Part shown: positions 45,796-58,559 of the stretch, piece after piece
How the letters are laid out: every line of letters starts with the position of its first letter
Numbering within the stretch: the stretch's first letter is position 1
Source: Isoetes taiwanensis
Lineage: Eukaryota > Streptophyta > Lycopodiopsida > Isoetales > Isoetaceae
Assembly (NCBI GenBank): GCA_021234155.1
Contig: JAJEKV010000004.1
Span: 9,486,109 to 9,550,108, forward strand
DNA: 64,000 nt
Direction of reading: 5' to 3'
Translations under genes and position numbers: made by a program
Notes under the pieces: model-generated
The model's input: only the letters and a program-made list of their open reading frames with translations
What the model was told of the DNA's origin: nothing
The model's database searches: none

Positions 45796-47148
45796 TTACG
45801 GGGGGTCTTTCTTCTTGTTGTATTCAGACCATAAAATTTTGACCATATTTTCGGGATCCCTTATCGTAAGAGCAGGCGCATGTCCTTGGACATGGCCATC
45901 ACCCGCTTGGCATGTATTCTTTGCAAGGCTGCGAGTCCTCGAACAGACCCAAACACCAAGCGCTTGAAGCCATTTGAAGAGCATTTAAAGGCGTTGCTTG
46001 AATTTCAGAATCGGTATGATGTATCGCACCACACTCTTGAGAATCTCTTTCATGAGCCGGCAAATGGGAGACGCGGAATGACCATCTCGGTGCTCTTCGA
46101 TACTTCTTAATCTCGCTGAAGCGCCCAATGCTAGGCCGTCTTCGCTTCCGGCCCACTACCCTCACCCACCCCACATTTGGAGGCTATTGCTCGTGACTCT
46201 TCAAACCATCTCCTCACCCCGGCATTTCTTGTTTGTTGCTCGGCCGACTCTTAGGCCGATCTCCTCACATTTACAGTCGCCTTCCCCTTTGTTGGGCCTC
46301 CTCCTTTGATTTGAAGGTCCACGGGCAGCCTCCACAGAGAGGAGGCGGGAAGAAGCGATAAGAGCAAGAAGAGGCGGCTGCCCAATAATTAATCAGCGTC
46401 ATATTGCGCTCATGGGTCTCTCTCACATTTTCATCCTCGAGTCTACGAGGCCGGTGCACCTCCCCTACCGCACTTGGGCCGCTTCTCCAGCCCGTGTCAT
46501 CATGCGGATTTCTTTTAGGGTCTTTGTTAGGCATGGTGGGAGGAGGAGAATCTCTATCGAGACTTGATTCGAGATGAAGGAGCGGACTAATGTAATCACG
46601 GCCTTACACCACACGGATGGATCCTTGCGGTCTGCGATGGCTTCTCGGCCGGATGGCGCTTTATACTCTGAAACGACAAAAATAGACAAGCGGCAAGAGA
46701 TAAATAGTAAAAAATAGAAGTTAAAGTAAAATATGATGGTAACTTTTTTAAATAATTGTACGGAACCCTAAAAAAATATCGGACAAAATACGGAACCCTA
46801 AAAAAACATCGGACAAAAACACAAATAAAAAGCCGAGATTCAAAGCGCCAGTCGATAGACAATTTCTTGTTGATCGCGAACTCACTAAACTTTACATTTC
46901 CCTCTTGCCTGTAACCAACCCTAATGCCATCAATGAAATAATGGAAGTCGTTAGCAATCTCCTCTGTCTCCATTAGCACTCTTAGCTCTGATAATGGCCA
47001 TTCGCTTTCCATGGTGGCTGTATAAATGACTTCCTCCCCTCGCCATACTCGAATATCCACCGCATCGGAGTGTACATTTATGGTCCTCAAAGCGGCTCCC
47101 AAAAAGTTGTCCGGCCTCTCTTTTTGTTTCCTTCGTTCTAGTTGACAA
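45796..47148 (-). pseudogene. Unresolved decayed ORFs
   Basis: Minus-strand frames include 45796-45984 (RDPENMVKILWSEYNKKKDPP at its end), 45899-46174, and 46596-47102. The last starts with a beta-rich segment (VDIRVWRGEEVIYTATMES, FHYFIDGIRVGYRQEG) before a hydrophobic low-complexity tail. A plus-strand frame at 45880-46110 is equally open. I cannot decide which are real and I recognise no family. Confidence 0.25.
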
Positions 47149-47349
47149 TTAACATTATAAATATTGTTTTGGAAGAAAGTATCTCGAACTTAAAGGAGGA
47201 CTTAACTACAGCGGACCTCTGTTAGTTGACCGGATGATTCGTGGAATCGAACATCCAGTCGGAATAAAAAATAAGCCATCCACAAAATCGGCGGGGGAGA
47301 AAGCACGTATATGTCTTGAGCTTTTGAACTTCCCGCACCATCACGGAAT

Positions 47350-47697
47350 ATGTTAGAAAATACCTCAAAGCGGTGTGAAGATTTTGAAACTCATCCTCAC
47401 GCCTCCGTTTTGAGACATTCCGCTTGCACCTCGTCGACCATGTATTTCTTCATTGCAATTACATTGTTCTCATTAGTCCGTGGCTTACAAAGTTCATTTA
47501 AAGGGGCAATTCAACCGGCCTCAAGCTCGGTTTCACGACCTTTACGTTATAATCATGTCCAAGTAAAACCGGATGCCTATATCCCGCAAGGTCACGGCAT
47601 CCATACCTTGGAAAAGGACAATTCCGATGTCTATGTGATACACGACAAGTACACTACTAATACTTTCGGTAGGAATGACATCCCGACGCGTCGATAA
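47350..47697 (+). CDS. Unrecognised 115-residue ORF
   Basis: An open frame with a hydrophobic stretch TSSTMYFFIAITLFSLVRG at about 28-46 and a C-terminal part VYVIHDKYTTNTFGRND. No family recognised and no promoter evident. It may be a chance frame inside the TIR element. Confidence 0.2.
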   Translation: MLENTSKRCEDFETHPHASVLRHSACTSSTMYFFIAITLFSLVRGLQSSFKGAIQPASSSVSRPLRYNHVQVKPDAYIPQGHGIHTLEKDNSDVYVIHDKYTTNTFGRNDIPTRR

Positions 47698-47763
47698 ACA
47701 TAAACCCGCACAATAAATTTGTTTGTAAACACGTGTCAACGAAAAGAAATGAAAAGATAAGGA

Positions 47764-47830
47764 GATCACACGCCGAAACTATCTCTACGCTTGATTAAGT
47801 AGTCATGTGATAGCCAGCGTCGTGTGATCC
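47764..47830. repeat. Inverted repeat with GATCACACGACGC-type arms (e)
   Basis: GATCACACGCCGA (47764-47776) faces AGCGTCGTGTGATCC (47816-47830). Confidence 0.75.
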
Positions 47831-48488
47831 GATAAAAGGTGGTTACCATTTGCGGGCAATTTTGGGAATTTGTTTTTGGTGGAGATTAGCTCTTTGGCCA
47901 TATCGGAAAGGGGTATATGCATGTCGTATTGTTATACTTTCCACTTTCCGCCGCTAGAATTCAACTTGAACTCTTTTTATCCTACCTATCCAATGTGTCC
48001 GCCGACGTCGATCGCGCTTTGTCGCTTAACTCTATGCTCCCCCCTCGTTGATGGCGGCATACTCACCCACGAACCTATTGAGACAAAACCCCCACTTCTT
48101 CACATTGGGAGTTCGTAAATGGGGCAAGAACACGAAATTACAGGAGACATGGATTGCAGATGAGGAGTGAAGGCGGAGAGGATGCACGTGAGGCTAGCCG
48201 GAGTGACAAGATGCAAGTTTGGCGCCAAAATTTGACAAGGGAGTTGGTGGACGCCCGGTGGGGGTCAAAGTCACCATTATTTTGGGGCGGGTGGCGACTC
48301 CGAAAAATACAGGCCATTAAAATGGTTGCAATAAAAGCAGGCATCCCCTATGAAAAATCGCCATGTGGATGCCAAGTAAGCCCTGCTCATCCTTCTACCC
48401 GCCAAGTAATCGCGACTTTTCAGAAAAAGGCATAAAACCCGATTGGTCTGGCGACCGAATCGGCGTGAAATCTTTAACCCAAGATATG

Positions 48489-48519
48489 GGCCATTTTGAG
48501 ACCCCAAATCCGCCCTAAT
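48489..48519. repeat. Right terminal inverted repeat of the 17.4-kb interval
   Basis: GGCCATTTTGAGACCCCAAA and 11 more bases, the inverted copy (30/31) of 31123-31153. Confidence 0.8.
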
Positions 48520-50549
48520 GAGAGGTTCATAAGGTCTGTGAAATGGTTGGGAACAAGATTAGGAGAGCGAATGTGGTAACTAGTTCAGGTTAGCAGAGGA
48601 GAATGTGTGGTGATGTCAGAATACAAAGAATACCATATGCTTAAAGCCATGAATAAAGGCCCCAATATGAATCATACCTTTGCAAACGAGGGACGGAATT
48701 GAGGAAGAGGATGTAGACATGTTAGCACCAATCAAAAGGAAGGTTAAGAAGGAAATTGAGATGAAAGTTAATTTGAATCACAATGTAAATCGAACAAAAA
48801 TGAGGCTTAAGAAGTCCAAAATGAGGTTATGGCCAATGAAAAAGGAGGAGATGGAGGTCAAAAGTGCCAAGGTTGGGGTGGAGTGCAAGGAGGTTAGCCA
48901 TATGGTAGAAAAGGACAAATGAAACATACGGGCTAGGTAAAATGACATATTATTAATAAAGCGAGTGCCATACATATGGTCTGCTATTATAAAGCAAAAG
49001 AAGTAAGGGACATGATAAATGGACCAAAAACACAGTGACGACGTGAAGTGACATATTAATAGTAAAGCTGTCCATGGAAAATGTTAGCTACTAGAGAAGA
49101 GAGAGTTGAGGTGTTAATTGTAGCAGCATATCAAAAAACCATGGCAAGAAAAGCAAGACCAAAATACACATCAACAAATGTAGCACGTATGGAAAAACAA
49201 AATGTCGAGCAATGCAACACCAATATGGGTAATATAGATCTAAGCACAAGTATAGAGGCAAAAAATGCCAAATGCATAATGGCAATGAGATGTATAGGCA
49301 ATGAGGGCAAACTAAGAATGACCAAAAAAAGAATTTTTATTCAAGGAAGCAACCCATGTCAAGTTGTGAGCAACATAAAAAACGAAAGACGCCAAGGTAC
49401 AAGTAATGAATAATCGCAAAGAGATCTTAATAGATGCCCAATGAAATCGACGGTATGAGAAAACTAGAGCCAGATAAAACTATGCCAAAAGCACAATGCG
49501 AAACTGGAAGACGTCCAATATAATGCCCCATCCCCATTCACAAGAAAAATTCAATATCATTATGTAGAGAAAACCCAATGAAAGAAAGCCCAGTAACCGA
49601 AAATGCAAAATGATGTAATGATAAGGAGGCACACCATGATTTATTGCCACAAACGCAACAAACGTGAGAAATAATCAATGAGTGCAAACATAGACAAAAT
49701 ATCAAATGCCCAAGGATGGAAATGGTAAAAACCCTCTCCTAAATAAACAAGAAGCATGGTTAAAGTCAACGTTATATAAAGGGCCAGTGAATAGATTACC
49801 CTAAATCGAATATCCATGACAGAGTATACGTACTAAAAAGAAAAGGGTTGAAGTCGAAGATGGACAAAAATCGAGACAAACAACATGTTTGATCACTGCA
49901 GATACTGCACCGCTTGAAGGAAGGCCAAGTCGATCAAAATCCAGGATATCCATGTTCGAAAAGACAGGGGAACAGATCGATAGAAAAGTTGAGGTTAGGA
50001 CTGGTTAAATCAACAATGCTCAATGAGAGAGAGACGTGGTGCTAGAACAAGACTAGAAGAGGTAATGCAAAACAGGACAAATGGAAGTGCAGCTAAGGTT
50101 GGGGTGGAGTGCAATGGACAAAGTGAGGAAAAATGGCAAATTAAAATGCAATAATTACGTAAAGCGACGCATTGTTAGGAAAATGAGGGTGATCCATATT
50201 GTGAGCAATAAGAAATCAAAAGAGGTAAGGTAAATGCTACATGAAAATGAAACATAGTGGCATATGGTTAGTAAAGCAAGTCCACCAATGCTTGAAGCAC
50301 AACGAGTGACAATGTAGACAAAATGCGATCCAAGTGCGAGCCCATGGACATCACGCCAGCAACCGGGAGAGAAATCCATACCTCATAAGCTATACCTTGT
50401 ATACATCATAAGTTGAAAGAAAGCAGCAAGAGCAGCCTAGCTATCAAATGGCCAAATCCAGAAGATGATGAGCCAAAAAAGAAATGTTAAACAAGAGCAG
50501 GAAAATTAAGAATCTGTGATGGGGAAGGGAAGCAAGATGGTAAGACAGA
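48520..50549. repeat. Purine-rich diverged repeats, right side
   Basis: No supported gene. ATAAGGTCTGTGAAATGG (48528) and GGAGGTTAGCCATATG (48890) are relatives of 29860 and 30730. The plus strand is strongly A/G-biased, so open frames here (e.g. 48680-48922, 49081-49413) are Lys/Glu/Arg-rich and probably compositional. Confidence 0.5.
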
Positions 50550-50682
50550 TGGGAAGCAATGGACAAGAAAAGAGATGCTGCTGTGAGAAGACGCCGATAA
50601 CGAGCCACAAGAAGGACGAGCACATATATAGCTGCTCGTCCCATCCCAGAATAACGATCCGAGGGCTCGGATCGATGCTATT
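50550..50682. repeat. 133-bp double-hairpin unit, copy 2
   Basis: Same 133 bp as 29351-29483 with a few substitutions. It has the palindrome GATCCGAGGGCTCGGATC at 50656-50673. The following sequence (AGGATGGGTTC) differs from copy 1, so the unit ends at GCTATT. Confidence 0.85.
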
Positions 50683-52295
50683 AGGATGGGTTCATTTTTT
50701 TTAATCTCCTATTTTGAAATAACATTATGAAATTTCAAAGTTTAGCTTTCAATTGATACTAAGCACGAGTGGTTTCGACAAATTGGAAGGTTGCTATAAA
50801 GATTTTAAGTTGTATGGTAGTTTTAGCACCAATAGACCCTCAAATGCCCTTCAATGGACCACCAAAAGCCCTCCAAATGGACCGCTAAATACTCACAATT
50901 GACCTTCATTGGACCAGAAGTGCCCATCAATAGACCATGCATCTAGCTCAATTTTTAATAGTTCTTAAGGTGGGCTATTAAAGGGCAAAGGTGGGCTATT
51001 AAAGGGTAAAACGTGGGCTATTAAAAGGCAAAAAGTGGGCCATTGAAGGGGAGTGGGTGAAAGAAGGGCACCCTCCCCCTAGTAATATTACCCATCCATG
51101 GTCGAGGAAATTAGAATTAATCTAAAAATGAATAAAACATGTTGGTTTGACCTTGTTCTTCAAAAATCGGCCATGCTTCTTTCTTGAAGCCACCAGCTCG
51201 TGGTTTGCCTTATCAGAAGTTGTCAAGAGATAGAGAAGGGATGAAACAACTGCGGACAGGATCAAGCAACTTTCAATTGTGTTCAGGACCCAAGGTGGAC
51301 CAGAGGCTTGTTCATAAAAATTACTATTATCAACATATATTTCAAAGTAGAGATATAAAGCTGGTTGGATTTCACAAGCACCTCTTTCTACTTTGTCTAT
51401 CATGGTTGAAATTATTTCAGATTTACCTGACCTCGAGGTATCTGCCATTGCTTCGTTGATAAGAATTAACATATAAACAAGTAGGTTCTGATTGTACTTC
51501 ACCCTTTCATTCAGTTAGATAGGCATTTGACACAGCATACCAAAATATTCTCGCATTTTATATTGCACAACGGAAATCTCAAGATATGCAGGTAGAGACC
51601 AGACCTGTATGTTTTTCTTTCTCTGTTCTTTTGGTTAGTCCCTAGCTACAAAAAGCTGTAGTCTTTCTTAGCATGCTGGTGTAATAGGGTATGAATTGCA
51701 GAAGGGGGCTAGAAGCATCAAATGTGTTGCTTTATATGTTCCTAGGAGAACAACAATTCTCCCCTCAATGGCACTTATGCTTGCAGTGGTATGATTCTTT
51801 ACTCTTTGCAAAAATTCATTGTTCAGATTGCTTGCATAGAACTGCCTTTGTATACTTCAAGCAGGGAACATGTGAATGCACATATAAATATCTGCAAACT
51901 TGACATATGATCTCTTCTGCTCCTAGCTCTTGTTAGTTATGCTTGTCTCAAGGGGATGCCACTGTATTGGGGAACATGTCTTGATGTAGGCCAAGGAGAT
52001 ATTTTAACCTTGTGAGGTCTCTCATTTGTTCTCTTCTCTTGGATTGTGTTATCAAAACAGTGAAGCCATGATTTTAATAGACATGCCAAGAGGTCGTGGT
52101 AATTGCTAATAAACATGCCACCATATTCATTGTTGTTGATCTATTCTCAGGTAAACAATGATTCTTTAATAAATAAGATATAATTTTCTTCTGTCTTTGG
52201 ACACCTAATATTTAAAATGTTGCTTTGTGCAGACAAAACATGGACCAGATAGTCAGGTGATTCTTATGGCTGCTGGAAATGAGACTAGCATGGAG
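50683..52295. other. Spacer with a short GTGGGCTATTAAAGGGCAAA repeat
   Basis: About four imperfect copies of GTGGGCTATTAAAGGGCAAA at 50968-51050, preceded by TGGACC-rich sequence. No supported gene in the rest. Confidence 0.5.
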
Positions 52296-52381
52296 GCAAT
52301 AGAATAGAATAGAATAGAATAGAATAGAATAGAATAGAATAGAATAGAATAGAATAGAATAGAATAGAATAGAATAGAATT
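52296..52381 (-). repeat. (AGAAT)n tail of LINE copy 3
   Basis: About 17 AGAAT units on plus (ATTCT on the LINE strand). It is longer than the four to five units in the other copies, so it probably expanded after insertion. Confidence 0.9.
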
Positions 52382-53376
52382 GTTTTTATCGTCCACGGAG
52401 ACCAATCGACCTATGGGACCCAATACAAAAGCTTGAGTCCACATTACTGCGGATTAACCCCCCACCAGAAGGGTTTTCGAGCCGTGGCAGCAATAAGACT
52501 GCTAACAACGATTAAGTGGTTGACTGGGGGCATATCTGAGCCCTCAAGTCCATTACTTCCTGAATGTATGATCTGAGTGAGCGAGAAAGTCGTGCCCAAT
52601 ATCATGTGTGCGGCTCATCGGGTCTAATCAACCGAGCATAAGCGTGTCCGGAATCGATCATATGGGGCAGCTCGGAAAGTGTGACACTCATCCTCAACAT
52701 CTCCGTCCGGCAAAGACCGACAAACCCTATCCCGATGTGGCTCCCCAATCCATCGACTGTCTCAATCCAGGAGATGGTGGGCACCCGTGCTTGAATGGAG
52801 GCGATATATGCTGCGCTTTTCATGGGCGAGATGTGAGCGTAGGTAGCTTTGTGGGCCTCGTTCTAATGTGGGATTTGTGTGCCGCTTGTAATGTCTTTGT
52901 TTTGACTTGTTCAGGGCCCACGAATCCCAAAGCTTCTTTGGAGAAACAAGCATCAAGGTCACATCTCAGTCGTCGCGATGTGCATCTGCTTTCTACCTGG
53001 ATGCACATGTGCTCCTAGACATTCCATCTAGTTAGCCCTTTGCACTCTTTTATCCTTCCAACAATTCTTGAGTCGTTGTGGTCCCATTGCCACTTTGCAT
53101 AAGCCAAGTCGCGGTGAGCGATCATCATCCATATTTACCACCTTCTGGAAATAGACAATGTGTCTATCAAGGGCCGCTCGCTGAACTGGCAGGAAACCTG
53201 TCTCCTGCAACAAAATTTGATATGGGACCGTGGATTTCACTCTGAGTGCCTGTGCTAAGAAGGCCTTCTGCACCTGTTCTAAGTCGCTCCAAGTAGCAAG
53301 GGACACTACTAGGCCCCAGACTTCAACCCCGTACAAAAGAACGGGCTGTGCCTGATGTCCCCAATCATACAATTCT

Positions 53377-54289
53377 TGATAGAATTTCAGCTTTATAAGT
53401 GGAATAAACCTTCATGAGAAGCAGTGGCAGTGAAGGTCAGATGAGTGCAGTACTTTTATGAGAAGCAGTGGCAGTAAAAGTGCTTGAGAATATTGTCTCA
53501 TGAACATAATAATTGTTGAAGATCAAATAAGAAATTATTATCTTAGTCATGAGGTGAGAAGGTGATTGCCTAGGTTATTATTTATCTGGACAGCTTCAGG
53601 TGAATAATACAAGTGCATGGGTGTCTTGCCAAAGGTTACAAGATCACAATGTCTAAGGTTGGTCGGATCATCCAAACATTTGAAGTTATTTCTTGTTTTA
53701 TTAAAACATAAGGTTCAATGGTTGAGAAAGCTAATTTCCTACAACATGCATGTGGGATAATTTGAGAAGTGCTTAGAATTACCATGCATGCACATGGGAT
53801 ATTGAAGCACCCGGGTTTGCTCTAAGTTTAGAAAGCTATTTCGACTCCTACACGCTTGGTATGATTGTGGATAAGCTGAAGGAGGGAAAATATAATTGTG
53901 GGGGTGCGGTGAGATGATGGTGGGGCGCGCCACGGTATGCACTTGGATATGAGTAATCCGGCATTTGAAGGTCATTTCTTCTTTGGAATCGAAGTTAATG
54001 GCTCAAAGCTTCATATAAATCATTAGCCTATGGTTTATATGTTCAATGATTTATGACTTGTATAAGAATAAGTTGGTACTCTAGATTTATATTGACATAG
54101 AACTTATTGGCTTGAATTATTTTGAGAATGATTGACCATATTGTGGCTTCTCAAAATTACTATGTATATTGAATGTAAGATGTATAAGCCAACATGTGTG
54201 AGTTGATCTTGAGTTAAAGGAAAAGTTTTGAGAGAAGGAAAAATCTTGCTAGTCATTAGTAGAAGTCTTTGTGTTTATCTAACCTTACG
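53377..54289 (+). repeat. Copia 5' LTR
   Basis: Begins TGATAGAATTTCAGC; the end is set at CTTACG by comparison with the 3' LTR (CTTACA). Differences from the 3' LTR fall in short patches, while stretches of more than 300 bp are identical. Confidence 0.9.
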
Positions 54290-54291
54290 AT

Positions 54292-54303
54292 TGGTATCGA
54301 GCT
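54292..54303 (+). promoter_or_regulatory. Copia primer-binding site (tRNA-iMet)
   Basis: TGGTATCGAGCT, two bases after the LTR. It matches the usual TGGTATCAGAGC complementary to the 3' end of initiator-Met tRNA, with a small change. Confidence 0.75.
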
Positions 54304-54309
54304 ATTTTT

Positions 54310-55404
54310 CATGGCTAGCGATTTGGAGCTAGTTTGCTCAACACCATAGAGGTGTATAAAGGAGGAGCGAGGATTCAGATTTGGAAGGATGCTATAATGC
54401 ATGTGTTGGATGTTGAAGATCTTTGGGATGTTGTAGATCCCAATAGTCGTACCAGCCAGTGTCTTGGGTAAAGCGCTTCTCTAGAGGTCGATGCTTGTGA
54501 GCTGGAGGTCAATCATTTGAAAGTACAAGAGCTGAAGGGTCGGGAGGAGCCGCGCTGCAGGAGGCACAAGCTCATTTGGAGGGAAGTCGTTGCAGACTAA
54601 GGTCAAGGAAGCTCAGGGCATTATAACCTGTAAGTTGAGTCCAGCTATTCGTTTGAGAGTCAGATCCTTGAGTCCAAAGGACATATGGAAGTATTTAATT
54701 AAGCATTATGAGGAAAAAACTTCCTCTCAAATAGATGTCTTGGAAACTGAGTTGAGAAACTTAAAATTAAAGGAAGATGAGGATGTGTCAGAATTCTTCA
54801 ATAAGTTTGACAATTTAATAGCTGACCTTGAAGGGGCTGGGGTAAGAATATCTGATAGGAGTCAGGTACTGCAAATATCCAGGGCTATAAGTGAGAATGA
54901 AACATTATCCTTGTTCATTAGAAACTCAAACAAAAGTAGAGAAGAAATTTGAAATCATGTTGAGGACGAGAATGGGAGCAGAAAAAAATTTAAAACAGAG
55001 TGATGAAACTCCCCGAGATTTTGATGGTAAAAGGAAAGATAAAGTCACTTGTTATCACCGCCATGAAATTTGGACACTATAAAAATGAATGCCCTAAAAT
55101 TAGGAAAGATTTCAATTGCTACACATGTGGTGGTAGAGGACATATGGCTGCCAAATGTCCTACACCAAAGAATTTTGGCAGAGCATCAAGGGGAAGAGGT
55201 GATTCTAGTACTGGAAGGACTGGAAGGGGCAGAGGTCGAAATTATGAGAGAGCTTATGTGACTCAAGAAGCACAAGAGGAAGCCAAAACCAAATCTGTAG
55301 AAGATGAAGAAGAGGTAATACATGAGTTTGCAGTTATCAATGAGGATGTTTTTGCTGACAAAAGTAATCATTTAATAGTTGATTACGATTTGAAAGATCG
55401 ATGA
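54310..55404 (+). pseudogene. Copia gag (capsid and zinc knuckle)
   Basis: The best frame is 54590-54952, with the Copia-type gag core (SPKDIWKYLIKHYEE, then ELRNLKLKEDEDVSEFFNKF). Another frame (55000-55404) holds a second intact CCHC knuckle, CYTCGGRGHMAAKC (about 55117). The first knuckle is broken by a frame change near 55045-55080. Gag would form the particle and bind RNA. Confidence 0.85.
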
Positions 55405-56530
55405 GTTCAAACCATCGATCTTTTGAAGGACATCTCGGTACAAAATCGAGGGAAGATCAAGTAGGCAATGGAACATTACAAGATGTACAAGGGAGAGGAT
55501 TGCTTCATTTCGGGGATTTGGATGGAAATGTTGTTAATATAGAAGATGTGTTATGTGTGCCGGCTATTATAAAAATTTAATCTCGATGAGGTGGTTGTGT
55601 GATTTAGGATATCGAGTTACTTTTGATGCAGACCAATGTACTGTCCTACTTGACAATAAAATAAAGTTTTATGGAAAAAGGGTTGGCAATTTATTTGAAC
55701 TTGATAACCTTATGCACTCTAGTGTGAATGCAATCTCAGAAATTGGTTTTGAAATATGGCACAACAGATTGGCACATACAAATCTCAAGAATTTGGATAT
55801 TTTACACAAACAAGGACATATAGATTTCTGTGATGACAAAAGCAGATTTATTTGTGAAGGGTGTGCTCTTGGTAAACTCCATAGATTGCCATTCCCTAAA
55901 AGAAAGACTAAAGCATCTCAACCTTTAGAGTTGGTACATTCAGACTTATGTGGTCCATTAAATGTGCAAAGTAGAAACAGCAACAGATACTTTATAACCT
56001 TCACAGATGATCATAGCAGAAAATGTAGAACATATTGTCTAAGGAAAAAGTCACAAGCTCTTAATGTCTTCAAACAATATGTGGCAGAAATGGAGAGAGA
56101 AACAGGGCACAAAATCAAATGCATAAGATCAGATAGAGGAGGAGAATATTGTCCGGAAAAATTCAGAACTTTTTGCATAGCACATGGAATCAAAAGACAG
56201 ATAACTTGCAGATATACTCCTCAGCAAAATGGAGTTTCTGAGAGAAAGAATCGTACCTTAATGGATGCTGTTAGATCTATGTTAAAAGAAAGTGGGTTGC
56301 CAAATACTTTGTGGGAAGAAGCATTGCAAACAGCAGTTGAAATACAAAATATTCTTCCATCTACAAGCTTGCAAGGGAAAATACCAGAATGTATATGGAA
56401 TCCTGACACAAAGATTGATTATGACAAATACAAAGTATATGGATGCTTAGTGTATACTCATGTTCCATCCCGAACTAAGAAAGAAATTGGATAACCGAAA
56501 TGGAAGTAGGTTTTTGGTGGGGTATGGCTG
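55405..56530 (+). pseudogene. Copia pol: protease remnant and integrase
   Basis: Between gag and integrase the aspartic protease D-S/T-G motif is not found; only flanking pol-like sequence is left. The frame 55553-56494 carries the GAG-pre-integrase segment (WHNRLAH, then the CEGCALGK half of the zinc finger) and the integrase core. The three acidic catalytic residues lie in LVHSDLCGP, IRSDRGGEY and NGVSERKNR. The frame breaks at 56494. Confidence 0.9.
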
Positions 56531-56841
56531 ACCAGGGCAAAAGGATATAGAGTATACATGCGGAAAAAAGGACTATAACAATTAGTAGAGATGTATTGTT
56601 TAATGAGAATGTCTTGTACAAACATAAATACAAGAAAGGTGTAAGAATAAGACCAAGGGATACATATTAGGAACCAAAGTTTGACTTGAATGATTGAGAT
56701 GAAGAAGAAACAATAGATAATCGGATATTGAACAAGGAATGCGAGAAAGATGCTTGAGGAGAAAGAAAAAGGTAATTCGGGTTGAATCGGAAGAGGAAAT
56801 GCAAAGGGAACAAGAAATAGAGCAGAAATAATTGAGCTGAG

Positions 56842-58454
56842 GTGCCAAAAGCTAAAAGGAAGACTGAAGCTGAAAGGCTAATAGAAGAGGCCAGATTGGG
56901 AAATAAATTATATGGAAGATCAGAACTAGGGAAAAGTAGAAGGATTGAAAAAGCAGATCATGAACAAATAATGGCTATTTTAGAAGATGAGATTATACCT
57001 CAGAATTTTATAGAAGCCCAAGAAAGTGTTGACAGAGATAAATGGATAACTGCAATGAATGAGGAACTTAAATCCTTTGAGGAAACTAAAACATATGAAG
57101 TAGTTAAATCCAATGGTAAGCAAAACGTTATTGGAAGTAAGTGGCTCTACAAAATTAAATTAAATCCAGATGGAAGTAAAAAATACAAGGCCAGACTTGT
57201 AGCTCAAGGCTATACTCAGAAAAAAGGGAGGGACTATGATGAAACATACTCCCCTATAGTAAAGCTTACAAGTATCAGGATTCTTCTAGCTATGGCAAAT
57301 GCCATGAATTTAGAACTGCACCATATGGATGTCAAAACAGCATTCTTGAATGCAACACTTGAGGAGGAGGCCTTCATGAAACCTGCACCAGGGTATGAAC
57401 TAGGCAAAGACATGATATGGAAATTGAACAGGGCTGTCTATGGGTTAAAACAGTCACCAAGAGAATGGTATTTATGCATGAATCAATTTCTACAAGAACA
57501 GGGATTTGAGAAACTTCAAAATGATGGCAATCTTTATAGATTCAAGCAAAGTGAAGATTTTTGTATAATTGCATTATATGTAGATGATTGTATCATGGCT
57601 GCAAACTCCATAAAAATTCTGAACTTGTGCAAGAGAATATTAAAATCAAGGTTCCAGATGTCAGACCTAGGAGAGTTGAAAAAATTCCTAGGCATAGAAG
57701 TGGACAGAAATAGAGAAACAAAATGGTTAAGACTACATCAAGAAAAGCATGTAGAAAACATGCTTAAAAGGTTCAACTTGGTAGATGCAAAAACAGTAAA
57801 GACTCCAATGGTACCAGGTCATAAATTAACAGAAATGCATGAGCTGACAGACAAAGAAATAATGGAAATGCAAAATGTTCCATACAGAGCATTAATTGGT
57901 TGTTTGTTGTACTTAGCAAATAGTACACGCCGGACATATCATACTCTGCCAATATTTTGAGTAGGAGGAATCACAATCCTACCAAAAGTGCTGCTTGGGG
58001 AGGCTGCCAAGAGGATACTTAGATATCTCAAAGGAACTCCAAATCATGGTATTTGCTTCACATCCAAAAATCTAATTATGAAATGCTTTAGTGATGCAGA
58101 TTGGGGAGGAGATTTACAAACTAGAAGATCAACCTCAGGATATGCCATTTTTCTAGGTGGAGGAGTCATATCTTGGAGATGTAAAAACAAGCATTTTGTG
58201 GCTATGAGCTCGTGCCAGGCGTAGAATATCTGCAAACATCTTTGGTAGCTAAAGAAGTGGTATGGTTAAGGAGGCTGCTAGATGAACTAAATTGTGAACA
58301 AATTATGCCTACAGAAATATGGTCAGATAGTCAAAGTTGCATAGCCATTGTTAAAAATCAGTGCAGCATGACAGGACCAAGCATATTGAACCGAAAGCAT
58401 ACACTTTATCTGAGACTTGGCAAACAAAGGAGTAATACAAATGATGTACATTGA
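56842..58454 (+). pseudogene. Copia pol: reverse transcriptase and RNase H
   Basis: 56842-57960 is the Copia RT. It has WITAMNEEL, GSKWLYKIK, KARLVAQGYTQ, DVKTAFLNA, VYGLKQSPREW and the catalytic LYVDDCIMA. 57988-58224 is RNase H (LRYLKGT, then SDADWGGD and TRRSTSGY); the SS-EAEY part is shifted into the frame at 58212-58454. There are breaks at 57960-57988 and about 58210. Confidence 0.92.
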
Positions 58455-58559
58455 AACCAATAAGCGGATAGTCGACATCTTTACCAAAGCACTACGGATA
58501 ACAAACATTCGGGTTTAAAGCGTAAGCTGCGGTGTGAATGATAATCCAACTTATAAGCT

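Larger units (their letters stand above)
31123..48519. mobile_element. Putative 17.4-kb TIR-bounded element (composite)
   Basis: Left end 31123-31153 (ATTAGGGCGGATTTGGGGCC and on) and right end 48489-48519 are inverted copies of 31 bp with one mismatch. Flanks on both sides belong to the same purine-rich repeat family. Inside are decayed ORFs, a small-gene array, recurrent short hairpins and a nested 5.7-kb interval. I see no clear target-site duplication and no recognisable transposase, so the ends could also be two separate copies of one terminus. Confidence 0.4.

Noticed and set aside
48680-49413. Lys/Glu-rich plus-strand ORFs
   Set aside because: They follow from the A/G bias of the repeat region and share no motif beyond composition.
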